A DNA stretch of 64,000 nucleotides. It comes from Bacteroidales bacterium. Lineage in GTDB: Bacteria; Bacteroidota; Bacteroidia; Bacteroidales; JAADJA01. Every line of letters begins with the position of its first letter. Position 1 is the first letter of the stretch. The stretch spans positions 1-64,000 of the forward strand of contig JAIOZL010000021.1 in the NCBI GenBank assembly GCA_021740645.1, in the 5' to 3' direction. A model generated the notes under the pieces. It was not told the origin of the DNA. It was given only the letters and a program-made list of their open reading frames with translations, and ran no database searches. Positions 8,415 through 17,923 of this stretch are shown here, one piece after another. Made by a program: the position numbers and the translations under genes.

Positions 8415-9407
8415 ATGTCCAAAGCCTGGTTGTTTATAATATTTTTACTGTTTTTAGGTGTGGTTTCATGCAATCAGAATAAGAAGAAGCAATCCCCATT
8501 GGTTGAGCATGCCGATTGGCGATATTTCGGACAGGGTTCACCCGGAAAAATAGCAAAACTATTCAGTCCTGAAATTATATCTACCCCGGCAAATGAAAGG
8601 GATTTTACCATTTCACCTTCGGGCAATGAGTTGTTTTATAGTATGGTTTTTCCGGGAAACAGCTTAAGTACAATTATATATCTTTATCATGATGGGGCTT
8701 TTTGGTCCCAACCCCTGGTGGCACCTTTTTCAGGAGCCTATCCCGACCTTGAACCCATGTTTTCTCCTGATGGTAAAAAACTATTTTTTGTTTCGAAACG
8801 CCCCCTCAACAAAAAAGACACTACAGATGACTGGAACATTTGGTTTGTGGAAAGGATACAAACTGGCTGGTCGGAACCAATTGCTCTGGATACTATCATT
8901 AACTCCGAAAACGATGAATACTATCCTTCCGTCACTCTGAACGGTACCCTGTATTTCACCTCTAAGCGAAAGGACAGCCGGGGGGCAGAAGATCTCTACT
9001 TCGCCCGGTTTAAGCATGGAACGTATTTCAGTCCTGTTAACCTGGGAGATGCCATAAACAGTGAATATTTCGAATTTAATTCTTTTATTGCCCCGGACGA
9101 AAGTTTCCTTATCTTTTCTTCTTTTGGAAGAGAAGATGGTTTTGGTGGAGGCGATCTTTATATATCCCATAAAACAAATGACACAACCTGGACAAAGGCA
9201 AAAAATATGGGTAGAGAAATTAATTCTGACAAATTGGACTATTGTCCGTTTGTCACTTCTGATAAACGTTTTTTGTTTTTTACCAGCCAACGCATCGACC
9301 CACAGATCAGCGACAAACAAGTAAAAAATCACCAAACCATCATCAAACTTTTACAAGGAATTGAGAACGGTAATGGCAACATCTATTGGGTTAACTTTCA
9401 GGAATAA
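8415..9407 (+). CDS. PD40/TolB-like beta-propeller lipoprotein
   Basis: The 330-residue product starts with a lipoprotein signal peptide ending in the lipobox G-V-V-S-C (Cys19). The rest consists of PD40 (WD40-like) repeats: recurring segments such as SPDGKKLFFVSKR, TLNGTLYFTSKR, APDESFLIFSS and TSDKRFLFFTSQR, each followed by a G-x-x-D/N-L/I-Y/W strand. This is the propeller blade pattern shared with TolB and OmpA-linked PD40 proteins. It is probably anchored in the periplasm or on the cell surface. No catalytic residues are apparent. A TATCTTTG -7-like box lies at 8378-8385. Function is unknown. Confidence 0.8.
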   Translation: MSKAWLFIIFLLFLGVVSCNQNKKKQSPLVEHADWRYFGQGSPGKIAKLFSPEIISTPANERDFTISPSGNELFYSMVFPGNSLSTIIYLYHDGAFWSQPLVAPFSGAYPDLEPMFSPDGKKLFFVSKRPLNKKDTTDDWNIWFVERIQTGWSEPIALDTIINSENDEYYPSVTLNGTLYFTSKRKDSRGAEDLYFARFKHGTYFSPVNLGDAINSEYFEFNSFIAPDESFLIFSSFGREDGFGGGDLYISHKTNDTTWTKAKNMGREINSDKLDYCPFVTSDKRFLFFTSQRIDPQISDKQVKNHQTIIKLLQGIENGNGNIYWVNFQE

Positions 9408-9473
9408 TATTTTACGTTCGATTTCAAATCACCATTTCAATTTATTAATTTCGTGCCCAGTTATTCGTATAGT

Positions 9474-10880
9474 ATGAGGTATCTGATATTAGTCATTTTC
9501 TTCTTAGTTTTTCACAATGGTTTTTCACAAACATTGAAAAACCTCACTTATGGAGATACCACATACCTGTATACCGACCCTGAATTTGAATTATTAAGCG
9601 CGTCGAGTGAGGGCGACACCAGCAAAGTTTTAGCTTTTCTGGAATTGGGTACAGAGGTCAATACTACTACTTACGAGGGCGTAACTCCCCTGATGTATGC
9701 TGCTCAAAACGGACACTTACGATTGGTCGAAATACTTATTGACAAAGGGGCAGATATTAACCGAAAACCTTACAGCCAGATTGATGCACTTTTAGGTGCA
9801 AGTATTTCAGGATACGTAGAGATTGTCGACACCCTTATTTTAAATGGCGCTGATGTGAATACTTTTAACTTTGATGGAGTAACTCCATTAATGTATGCAG
9901 CAGCATATAATTATTACCTGCTTGCAGACGTCCTGCTGTTTTATGGTGCTAAAGTAAATGCCGTGGATAATTACAGAAATTCTGCACTTCATTATTGTTC
10001 TTTTTACAATAATGTCGATATATCTGCCCTCCTCCTTGAAAACGATGCTGAAATTGAGATTAAAGACCTGCAGGGGTTTACACCCCTCATTGTGGCAGCC
10101 CAAAACGGTCACCTTGAACAGATTGAATACCTGACCAGCATGGGAGCTGACATCAATGCAGTTACCAGGACAAACCTAAATGCGCTTTCAGTTGCGATAA
10201 TAAACAATAATTATCCGGTAGTGGATTTTCTCATTGCAGCAGGTGCAAGTCTTGATCATTCCGTATCAATAAACATTAACTACGCCGATCTTGCAAAAAG
10301 ATACGCATCTAAAGAAATACAAGAATTAATTAAATCGTTTGGTGTAACTCCTGCATCACCATTTCGAATTGAATCCATATTTTTCGCCACTGATCTTAAC
10401 ATGGAACCCAATGATTTTTTGATCGGGGGCCGGCTTGCAATATTTGAGGCAAATAGCAAAACCAATTTGGATGTTGGATTAATTACCCGACCTGGTGTAC
10501 GAAGTGTGTTGATCAGGGAAAGCTCAAATGTTTTATATCAATACTGGGAACAGCGATCAGTTATGCATTTGGGCATAACAAAAAACTTTTTATTTTTTCA
10601 ATCTGGTATTCATACTAAAGCCGGTGCTTTAGCAGGAATAAAGGGAGCCTATACATATGGAAATTTTAGAGGTTCAGTTAAAAAGCCTAACGACCAATTG
10701 TTCCTTATTCCCAAGGCTGGATTTTACTATAAATATTCCCTCTTAAATATGGAATTATGCTATGAATACATGAAATTTAAAAATTCTAAATCTTCCCCCC
10801 ACCGAATCAATTTATCGGTCGGGATTAAAATTAATCTCCAAAAGGACCGAATTAAACTTAAAAAGGAACCCTATTTATAG
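9474..10880 (+). CDS. exported ankyrin-repeat protein with beta-rich C-terminal domain
   Basis: I chose ATG at 9474 over the upstream GTG at 9453 because it directly begins a signal peptide (basic start, about 15 hydrophobic residues, cleavage after F-S-Q). About seven ankyrin repeats follow over residues 40-270, with clear GVTPLMYAAQNGHLRLVEI-type helices and repeated L-I-D-K-G-A-D-I-N loops. The last 185 residues are not ankyrin: alternating hydrophobic strands and glycine/aromatic residues resemble an outer-membrane beta-barrel or other beta domain. Ankyrin repeats usually bind proteins, so an envelope scaffold role is possible. It lies 46 bases (to the GTG) after the PD40 lipoprotein and 11 bases before the next lipoprotein. 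Confidence 0.75.
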   Translation: MRYLILVIFFLVFHNGFSQTLKNLTYGDTTYLYTDPEFELLSASSEGDTSKVLAFLELGTEVNTTTYEGVTPLMYAAQNGHLRLVEILIDKGADINRKPYSQIDALLGASISGYVEIVDTLILNGADVNTFNFDGVTPLMYAAAYNYYLLADVLLFYGAKVNAVDNYRNSALHYCSFYNNVDISALLLENDAEIEIKDLQGFTPLIVAAQNGHLEQIEYLTSMGADINAVTRTNLNALSVAIINNNYPVVDFLIAAGASLDHSVSININYADLAKRYASKEIQELIKSFGVTPASPFRIESIFFATDLNMEPNDFLIGGRLAIFEANSKTNLDVGLITRPGVRSVLIRESSNVLYQYWEQRSVMHLGITKNFLFFQSGIHTKAGALAGIKGAYTYGNFRGSVKKPNDQLFLIPKAGFYYKYSLLNMELCYEYMKFKNSKSSPHRINLSVGIKINLQKDRIKLKKEPYL

Positions 10881-10891
10881 ATAATGATATC

Positions 10892-11326
10892 ATGATTACA
10901 CAATTTAAACCCATACTTTGGTTTTGCGCCATTCTCCTTATTCTGATCATTTCGTGCGAACGCAATGAAGGATTGAATGTAGGGCAGTTTGATTGTGCCG
11001 ATTGTTACCAGGAAAAACCCGATTCCCTATTTTTAAATGCTCGCTTTACTATCAACACTCAAAATCCATGGGTGGCTTTAGTGGTGTATAAGGGAAATGT
11101 TGAAGATGGAATAATCGATTATACTGATACGACATATCAGCAGGACTACTGGCTTTTAGTAAAAGTAGATGAATATTATTCCCTTAAAGCAAAATATCTT
11201 AAAGGGTCTGATACGATTTATGCAATAGACGGGAGTAATTTAAAATTAAGAAAAACAGAATCAAATTGTGACGAACCCTGTTTTTATACCACAGGAGAAT
11301 CGCTCGATGTGCGACTAAAAGACTAA
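10892..11326 (+). CDS. small lipoprotein of unknown function
   Basis: This is a 144-residue protein with a lipoprotein signal and lipobox L-I-I-S-C (Cys23). The mature part has a cysteine pair C-A-D-C near residue 36 and a later C-D-E-P-C near residue 128, suggesting disulfides in the periplasm. I do not recognise a family. It begins 11 bases after the ankyrin protein, so the two are probably co-transcribed, and the three exported proteins in this stretch may work together at the envelope. Confidence 0.65.
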   Translation: MITQFKPILWFCAILLILIISCERNEGLNVGQFDCADCYQEKPDSLFLNARFTINTQNPWVALVVYKGNVEDGIIDYTDTTYQQDYWLLVKVDEYYSLKAKYLKGSDTIYAIDGSNLKLRKTESNCDEPCFYTTGESLDVRLKD

Positions 11327-11366
11327 AAATTAAATTGATTTACGTCGGTTTCCGGACAATAATATT

Positions 11367-12356
11367 TTACCTGTCCTTATCACTAAAATACTTCATGAAT
11401 TGTACCCTTTCGTACACCGATGGATTACCACTCTGATCCTGGCTCATTTTTCCACGAAAATCAGAGATTTTACTGTAATCTTTACTGATCATCCATTTCT
11501 TAATATCCTTCAGCATATTCTGGATTTTTTCTGGGCCATTAGCATAAACAGAGCTTACCACCTGAACCGCATTAGCACCTGCCAGGAGTTGTTTAATCAC
11601 AGCTGTGCCGTCATGAATCCCGGTTGACGCAGCCAGATCGCATTTAGCTCTTTGCGACATAATGGCCATCCATCTCAGGGATAAAGTGAGCTCATCAGGA
11701 TGGCTCAGCACATTGGTAGAGGTTACCTCAAGCCTTTCAATATCAAAGTCGGGACTGTAAAAACGGTTAAACAGTACCAATCCATCCAAACTTGACTCGG
11801 ACAATTTCTGGATCATCAGGGCCAAATTTGAAAAATAGTGGCTGATTTTCATTGCCACAGGGATCTTTAGTTTGCTTTTAATCTGCTCAATAATATCAAA
11901 ATATAATTGTTCAACCTCTGCCGGAGTTTTGTTCATATTAGTAGGTAAGGCAAATAAATTTATTTCCAGAGCATCGGCACCAGCTTCCTGGAATTCACGT
12001 GCAAAATTTATCCATTCATGTTTTGACACACAATTCACACTGGCAATAATGGGAATATCAACAGCTTTCTTAGCATCACCTATCAGCTTTACATATTTTG
12101 TTATGTTCTCTTCCTTAATCCGGTAATCCAGATAATCAAGGAACTCATCCTTATATCTTTTATCGGCCTCTTCGGCTACAACTTTTTCGTATTCAAGGGT
12201 TATCTCTTCTTCAAAAAGAGATTTCAGAACTACTGCAGCGGCTCCATTATCTTCAAGTTTTTTAATTTTTTCTGAAGAATCAGTTAATCCTGAGCTGCCA
12301 ACAATGATGGGGTTTTTCAATGAAAGGCCAAGGTAATTTGTTTTCAGATCTACCAT
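11367..12356 (-). CDS. dihydroorotate dehydrogenase-like FMN protein
   Basis: The 329-residue protein has a TIM-barrel dihydroorotate/dihydropyrimidine dehydrogenase fold. It starts V-D-L-K-T-x-Y-L-G-L-x-L-K-N-P-I-I-V-G-S-S, as in the DHOD-like group, and has the FMN-barrel features S-V-N-C, A-L-E-I-N, V-A-M-K-I-S and, near the end, A-G-A-N-A-V-Q-V-V-S-S-V-Y. Bacteroidota often carry such a copy besides true PyrD. The substrate is unproven: it may be a pyrimidine or another flavin-linked oxidation. It is the last gene of the minus-strand run that begins with the parvulins; 65 bases separate it from moxR. Confidence 0.8.
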   Translation of the reverse strand: MVDLKTNYLGLSLKNPIIVGSSGLTDSSEKIKKLEDNGAAAVVLKSLFEEEITLEYEKVVAEEADKRYKDEFLDYLDYRIKEENITKYVKLIGDAKKAVDIPIIASVNCVSKHEWINFAREFQEAGADALEINLFALPTNMNKTPAEVEQLYFDIIEQIKSKLKIPVAMKISHYFSNLALMIQKLSESSLDGLVLFNRFYSPDFDIERLEVTSTNVLSHPDELTLSLRWMAIMSQRAKCDLAASTGIHDGTAVIKQLLAGANAVQVVSSVYANGPEKIQNMLKDIKKWMISKDYSKISDFRGKMSQDQSGNPSVYERVQFMKYFSDKDR

Positions 12357-12421
12357 AATAATAACTATTTTTAAAGGGAGTACCTCACAAATATAAAAAT
12401 TAAACCAGAAATGGAATTATT

Positions 12422-13390
12422 TTAGAATTCTTTTTTTAATTCATCAATGATATTTTCAACACTTATTCCTTCAGCTTCTGCCTTGTAATTTCTCACAATC
12501 CTGTGCCTTAAAACCGTTTTAGCAATTGCCTGAACATTTTCAATGTCAGGAGAATATTTTCCGTGTATAGTTGCATGACATTTTGCTCCAATAATTAAAT
12601 ATTGAGATGCCCTTGGTCCGGCGCCCCAAGTCAGGAAGTCATCTGCCCATTGATGCGCCCCTTTATTCCCAGGCCTTGTTTTGCCTACCAATTTTACGGC
12701 ATATTCATACACATTATCAGGCACCGGTATTCTTCTGATCAGGTTTTGGAAGTATAAAATTTCTTCCGCATTTAATATAAGCTTAGGTTCCGATTCAAAC
12801 TCGGCAGTAGTACTTTTTACTACTTCAATCTCTTCTTCAAAAGAAGGATAGTCGAGCCAAATATTAAACATGAAACGGTCAAGCTGAGCCTCCGGAAGAG
12901 GATATGTGCCCTCTTGTTCAATTGGATTCTGAGTAGCGAGAACGAAAAAAGGTTCCTGAAGTGAATATCTTTTACCGGCTACGGTTACGCCTTTTTCCTG
13001 CATAGCTTCAAGCAAGGCCGATTGCGTTTTGGGAGGAGTTCGGTTGATCTCGTCCGCTAAAATAATGTTTGCAAAAACAGGGCCTTTAATAAACCTGAAC
13101 TTTCGGTATTCATCCAGGATTTCGGTTCCAATAATATCGGAAGGCATGAGATCAGGGGTGAATTGGATACGGTTATAGGAAAGGCCTAAAACTTTCGAAA
13201 TGGTATTAACAAGAAGAGTTTTCGCTAATCCGGGAACACCTACCAGCAATCCATGGCCCTTACTAAAAATTGCTACTAACACATCCTCCACTACCTGATC
13301 CTGTCCGATAATTACCCGTGCAATTTCAGTTCTAAGTTGTTTATATTTTTCTACAAAGGCATCAATTGCCTCTACGTCTGTTTTGTACAT
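12422..13390 (-). CDS. MoxR-family AAA+ ATPase
   Basis: The 322-residue protein has a Walker A motif GVPGLAKT near residue 55, Walker B ILADEINRTPPKTQ near residue 110, and the ATQNPIEQEGTYPLPEAQLD sensor region, all diagnostic for MoxR ATPases. These act as chaperone-like ATPases for metal insertion or envelope complexes. In Bacteroidota moxR usually precedes DUF58 and VWA-domain genes (the bat operon). Here it instead follows three parvulin-type proteins and precedes a DHOD-like gene, so its partner is not evident. It is 30 bases after the surA-like gene. Confidence 0.92.
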   Translation of the reverse strand: MYKTDVEAIDAFVEKYKQLRTEIARVIIGQDQVVEDVLVAIFSKGHGLLVGVPGLAKTLLVNTISKVLGLSYNRIQFTPDLMPSDIIGTEILDEYRKFRFIKGPVFANIILADEINRTPPKTQSALLEAMQEKGVTVAGKRYSLQEPFFVLATQNPIEQEGTYPLPEAQLDRFMFNIWLDYPSFEEEIEVVKSTTAEFESEPKLILNAEEILYFQNLIRRIPVPDNVYEYAVKLVGKTRPGNKGAHQWADDFLTWGAGPRASQYLIIGAKCHATIHGKYSPDIENVQAIAKTVLRHRIVRNYKAEAEGISVENIIDELKKEF

Positions 13391-13420
13391 GTTTTCAATT
13401 TAATAATTAGTGAGCCCTTC

Positions 13421-14830
13421 TTATTTAAGGGTACTATTTAATAGCCAATTTGATGAAAACCGGCAGTCTTTAAAATCATCATGAATGCTTAAATAGGTTT
13501 CTTCAACCTTTTCATTCACCCATTTTTCAAGAGCTTTTTGTTTTTTATTTTCAAGTGCCCATTTTTGCACTTTGTCATAATCCTGTTTTAGGTTGGCCTG
13601 GTGTGGCTCCGTGCGCTCAGTGAGGTATAAAATACGGTATGCATCCTTGCCATCCTCAGTCTGAAATTGCACAGGAACGGATATATCTCCCTGCTCAAGT
13701 TTATCAATTACAAAAAATACTTTAGGGTCAAGTTGATCTGACTCAAAAAGAGTAGTTCCAGTCATGGGATTAATCAAAAGGCCACCGTTATTTTTACTCG
13801 GATCGTCTGAAAACTTTACCACTGCCTCTTCGAAAGTATATTTCTTTTCATCAATGAGGTTAGCAATGCTGTCCAGTTCAACCTTGGCTTTTGCCAGGTC
13901 GAGGGGTGATACCTTTGGCCGCATTAAAATATGCCTGACATTGACATATTCACCCCGTCGCTCAATCAGCTGAATGATGTGAAATCCGGCTTCCGTTTCG
14001 ATAATTTCAGAAACCTTATCTTTTTCAATCGTAAATGCTGCTGCTTCAAAGGGGGCATACATCTCACCACGCCCAAATAATCCAAGTTCGCCTCCTTGTT
14101 TTGCAGATCCTGGATCCTCTGAATACAATATGGCAAGGGTGGCGAAATTTTCACCATTCATTACCCTGTACCTGATTTCCTGTAACCTGTTTTTTACCCT
14201 TTCAACCTCTTCCCTGTTTACCGGTGGAAGTTTAACAATTTGTTTCAATTTAACCTCTGAGTTCAGAAGAGGTAAGCTATCTTTCGGGATATCCTTGTAA
14301 AACGACCGGACCTCGCTGGGTGTAATTTTAATATCGGATGTAAGGGATTGCTGTACCGATTCCACTCTCATTTGTTCCCTGATCTGCGGCCTGAACTCCT
14401 CTTTAAATTCAACTACTGTTTTCTGATAAAACTCTTCAAACTTTTCCTGGGAACCCATCATGGAAATATAATATCGTAATCTGCGGTCAAGTTCTGATTC
14501 CACCTGCCCGTCAGTTACTACCACGCTATCCAGTTCAGCTTGATTCAACAATAATTTTTGGTAGATCATTTGTTCAAGGATTTCGCACCTCGCTGCAGTA
14601 TCCTTACCTGTTAGTCCATTCTGCAGGCGATATTGCTCATACTGCACTTCAAGATCAGATTGTAACACAACATTTTTACCTATTACGGCAATTATTTGAT
14701 CGATTACAATCCCCTCCGTTTGCGCATAAACCCCATTAATGCCAGGGTAAAGACTTAATAACGTAATTATTAGTATCCGGGTAAATTGCTTGAATTTTAT
14801 ATCTTTAAAAACCATAAGGTTTATTTTCAT
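13421..14830 (-). CDS. SurA-like periplasmic peptidyl-prolyl isomerase
   Basis: This 469-residue exported protein has the SurA layout. A signal peptide (cleavage after V-Y-A-Q near residue 37) is followed by a SurA N-terminal chaperone domain that begins with [10 protein letters not shown]. Two parvulin (PpiC) domains follow at about 190-290 and 295-400, with the [12 protein letters not shown] loop and F-H-I-I-Q-L strand. It probably folds outer-membrane beta-barrels. It is the third of three consecutive parvulin-related genes, 59 bases after the preceding lipoprotein. The name surA is likely by function but there are paralogues here, so I leave the symbol open. Confidence 0.9.
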   Translation of the reverse strand: MKINLMVFKDIKFKQFTRILIITLLSLYPGINGVYAQTEGIVIDQIIAVIGKNVVLQSDLEVQYEQYRLQNGLTGKDTAARCEILEQMIYQKLLLNQAELDSVVVTDGQVESELDRRLRYYISMMGSQEKFEEFYQKTVVEFKEEFRPQIREQMRVESVQQSLTSDIKITPSEVRSFYKDIPKDSLPLLNSEVKLKQIVKLPPVNREEVERVKNRLQEIRYRVMNGENFATLAILYSEDPGSAKQGGELGLFGRGEMYAPFEAAAFTIEKDKVSEIIETEAGFHIIQLIERRGEYVNVRHILMRPKVSPLDLAKAKVELDSIANLIDEKKYTFEEAVVKFSDDPSKNNGGLLINPMTGTTLFESDQLDPKVFFVIDKLEQGDISVPVQFQTEDGKDAYRILYLTERTEPHQANLKQDYDKVQKWALENKKQKALEKWVNEKVEETYLSIHDDFKDCRFSSNWLLNSTLK

Positions 14831-14889
14831 CGGATTATTGTTAATACTGTTTCTAATAACAAAATATTGACTGGATTATTTTCCAATTA

Positions 14890-15732
14890 TTAATATGTTT
14901 CAAAATCATTATTTTCGAGAGCAGTTTGAAACACTTCTTCCCTCATATCATTAATGATCTTTAATTTCCTCTTATTTAGTATAATTTGCCGGATGTTCTC
15001 TTTCTCAAAACTAAGCGGTGAAACTCCATCCTTGATCATAAAATCAGAAATATGAACAAAATAAACGTAAGGGTCTACTGTCAACTCTATCCTCCTGTTA
15101 TTTTGAAGCCATGCATCACTATTGTAGGTATTGATAGGTACATATCTGAGCACATCATCAAAAAGTATCCATTTTTCATCATCCAGAAAATAGAGATTAG
15201 CATATTTCTCCACGTAAGCTTCAAGTGAATCTCTTTCTTCAGGCCGGCTTGAATTAAAAAAACGTCTGATTGTATTTAACCTGGGTTCTGTTCTTTCAAA
15301 TCTGGCATAATAGGCCTTTACAATGTTACTCTTCAATAAAAAATTGGCCACATTCTCATTGTAGTGCTTTTCAATTTCAGCATCAGTAACAGCGGTATCA
15401 AGATTTTGGCTAATCAGTTTCGATTCATACTTATAAATGATCAGTGAATTTCGGTAATCAGCCAATTGCTTATCAAATTTTTTATCTTCATCAAGGAGAT
15501 TTTTCTCCGCTTTATCCAGATAGAGATTTTCAGAAACCCAATTATTAACAAAGTTTTTTACAATCGAAATACTGTCTTTAAGACTGGTGCCGGCTGGCAC
15601 TACATCCTTTAGTTCCGATTCGTAAAGATATTTATTATGGACACGGGCCAATACATTTTCTGATCCCTTGTTTCCTCCATTTAAACAAGCGGTTAAGAAT
15701 AACAGAATGATTGGCCACGCTATATTTTTCAA
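14890..15732 (-). CDS. parvulin/SurA-related lipoprotein lacking an obvious PpiC domain
   Basis: This is a 280-residue protein with a lipoprotein signal and Cys16 in F-L-T-A-C. After it comes V-L-A-R-V-H-N-K-Y-L-Y-E-S-E-L, the start seen in SurA N-terminal domains. Long helices follow, as in the chaperone part of SurA or PrsA. I cannot find the catalytic parvulin loop (G-G-D/E-L-G), so it may be a chaperone without isomerase activity. It is 9 bases after the large parvulin and 59 bases before the SurA-like gene, clearly part of the same folding module. Confidence 0.75.
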   Translation of the reverse strand: MKNIAWPIILLFLTACLNGGNKGSENVLARVHNKYLYESELKDVVPAGTSLKDSISIVKNFVNNWVSENLYLDKAEKNLLDEDKKFDKQLADYRNSLIIYKYESKLISQNLDTAVTDAEIEKHYNENVANFLLKSNIVKAYYARFERTEPRLNTIRRFFNSSRPEERDSLEAYVEKYANLYFLDDEKWILFDDVLRYVPINTYNSDAWLQNNRRIELTVDPYVYFVHISDFMIKDGVSPLSFEKENIRQIILNKRKLKIINDMREEVFQTALENNDFETY

Positions 15733-15741
15733 ATTAAAATA

Positions 15742-17724
15742 TTATTTGATAATCGATCCTAAAACCTCCTTATTGATTTCAAAAGGATATTTTTGTCTTA
15801 ACTCAGCAATCCAGTTCTTTTCCAGCTCTTCCTGGTAACCAGCAGTGATCAGTCCACGGGCTTCATCAAAGCTTTTTGGTTCCGGAGCAACCTTTGAATG
15901 CACATATGCAAACATGTATTTGCCTCTTTCTTTCTTATTTTCGGAAATACCTTTTTTCCATTTTATCCCATCAATCAGATTATTTTCACCTTTCTGGAAT
16001 TTTTTCCTTTCAAATTTGATAACTGTTATGCTGTCGTTGTTCATTTGACTCGTTAGTTTATCATCCTGAATACCTGTTGCAACCAACTCCCTTGCCTTTT
16101 CCAGATAAGCTGAATCTAAAAGGGTATAAATGGTGGCATCCAGGCGGTTTTCCCACATAAAATCAGTTTTATGTTTGTCATAAAATACTTTAAGACCTGT
16201 AGTGTCTTTACTTGCAAATGACCAGATTTTATCGTTGGTTAATTCAAACAATAAAATTCCATCGCGGTATTCTTTTACAATGGCTTTAAATTCCGGATAT
16301 TTTCCTTCCAGTTTCGAATCTTCATACGCCTGGCATTCCTGGTCAACATACTCCTTCAAAACCTTATTTACGTATTCATTTATTTTTTCATCTTTTCCAA
16401 TATTGTTTTTACTGGCTATATATTCAGCAAATTGAATTTGTGTAAATTCTTTATCCCCGAGTTTGAATATTGCTTTGGATAGTTTTGCATTTTCAGGCAC
16501 CTGCCATTTTTTATCATAAATAGTTGAGTCAATAATAGCATAAATTCCATCAAGGGCTTTAGGGTATTCCTTGTAGCCATATTCTTTTTTAATGTCCCTT
16601 ATGATTATCTCCTTGCTCTTCTGTGCCCGCTTATCTTTTTCAATCCGCTTTCTCATCTCATCTTTAACTTCATCGAAGGGTTCCAGTCCCGATTTGCTGA
16701 TCAATTTTACAATATGCCATCCATATGAGGTAAGCACTGGTTTTGAAAAATTTCCTGAATCCTGCATGGTGGCTATTACCTCTATAAACTCAGGGACCAT
16801 GCGGTTTACATTAAACTTTGGCAATAACCCACCCTTCGATGCAGAACCTTTATCATCAGAATACTCTTTTACCAGGTCATCAAAGTTCTCACCGTTCACA
16901 ATTTGGTCATATATACCAAAGATTTTGTCTTTAACAGTAGCAGAATCACTTGTTGTTGCGCTATCAGGCATTTGAATATAAAGATGAGCCGCTTCAATGC
17001 TTCCCTGTGCAGGAATTTTATCCTGAACATAAATAAGATGGTATCCGAAGTCAGTTCTTATGGGTGCGGAAACCTCGCCCACTTTTGTGTTGTAGGCCCC
17101 GTTTTCAAAAGGATAAACCATATCAAAAACTGAAAAATAACCTAAGTCACCGCCATTGCCCGGAATATCTTTTCCACCACGCTGTGATGTCCTTGGCCGT
17201 GCAGAGGGATCTTCAGATACTTCCATGGCCACTTTTTTAAATGGTTCACCCTTTAGTATTCTTTCGCGGGCAGCCATTAATTTATTATACGCTTTAAGCG
17301 TATCTTCAGGCATGGCATTTGGACCAACTTTAATTAAAATATGGCTCGCTCTGATATCAAACTGTTTCCGGTCATAAGCTTCCTGAAGTAATTCATCAAT
17401 AATTTCCTCATTGGCAAAATAAGGTTCAGCCAATTGTTTGCGATAACCCGCTAACTCATCCTGAAACGCTTTTACAGTATCATATCCCTGAGCTTCCGCT
17501 TCTTTAACCTTGAGTTTAAAGTTGATATACAGATCGAGGTATTCCTCCACTGATTTCTTATCCATAACTTCACCCTGGTTGTTATTTTTCTGGTACACAT
17601 ACATAAAATCATCTACAGAGATTTTTTCACCAGCTATGGTTACTAAGGTCCTTGTATCCTGTGCATTTAAACTTGTTCCAAGCAAAATGATAATTCCGAA
17701 AATTAAAATCCTTAAATTGTTCAT
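15742..17724 (-). CDS. large exported peptidyl-prolyl isomerase with two parvulin domains
   Basis: This 660-residue protein has a signal peptide (cleavage after L-N-A-Q near residue 22). An N-terminal domain starts V-T-I-A-G-E-K-I-S-V-D-D-F, typical of Bacteroidota PPIases. The first parvulin domain (about 128-245) has A-S-H-I-L-I-K and G-G-D-L-G-Y-F-S. The second (about 247-350) has A-A-H-L-Y-I-Q, G-G-L-L-P-K-F and S-Y-G-W-H-I-V-K-L. A long C-terminal helical part follows with no clear family. It is the first gene of the five-gene minus-strand run; a TATATTTG -7-like box lies upstream at 17772-17765, without a recognisable -33 box. Confidence 0.9.
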   Translation of the reverse strand: MNNLRILIFGIIILLGTSLNAQDTRTLVTIAGEKISVDDFMYVYQKNNNQGEVMDKKSVEEYLDLYINFKLKVKEAEAQGYDTVKAFQDELAGYRKQLAEPYFANEEIIDELLQEAYDRKQFDIRASHILIKVGPNAMPEDTLKAYNKLMAARERILKGEPFKKVAMEVSEDPSARPRTSQRGGKDIPGNGGDLGYFSVFDMVYPFENGAYNTKVGEVSAPIRTDFGYHLIYVQDKIPAQGSIEAAHLYIQMPDSATTSDSATVKDKIFGIYDQIVNGENFDDLVKEYSDDKGSASKGGLLPKFNVNRMVPEFIEVIATMQDSGNFSKPVLTSYGWHIVKLISKSGLEPFDEVKDEMRKRIEKDKRAQKSKEIIIRDIKKEYGYKEYPKALDGIYAIIDSTIYDKKWQVPENAKLSKAIFKLGDKEFTQIQFAEYIASKNNIGKDEKINEYVNKVLKEYVDQECQAYEDSKLEGKYPEFKAIVKEYRDGILLFELTNDKIWSFASKDTTGLKVFYDKHKTDFMWENRLDATIYTLLDSAYLEKARELVATGIQDDKLTSQMNNDSITVIKFERKKFQKGENNLIDGIKWKKGISENKKERGKYMFAYVHSKVAPEPKSFDEARGLITAGYQEELEKNWIAELRQKYPFEINKEVLGSIIK

Positions 17725-17923
17725 ATCTATTTTAATGCGGGTTAATATTTCTGTTTTTGAGGCGCAAATATAGTCTATTAATTATAATGAAGGGAAAAGC
17801 GGGAAAAGGAAAATAGGTGTTTTTAGTTTTTTTAACATATGAATTTCAAAGACCTTTATTTTTAATAAATATCCAACTTTTCAAATCAACTTGAAAATAA
17901 CAACAGCTTGGCAATATATCAAT

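Noticed and set aside
8781-9335. Minus-strand open frame of 184 codons
   Set aside because: It is antisense to the PD40 lipoprotein, whose repeats are clear, and shows no protein-like features.
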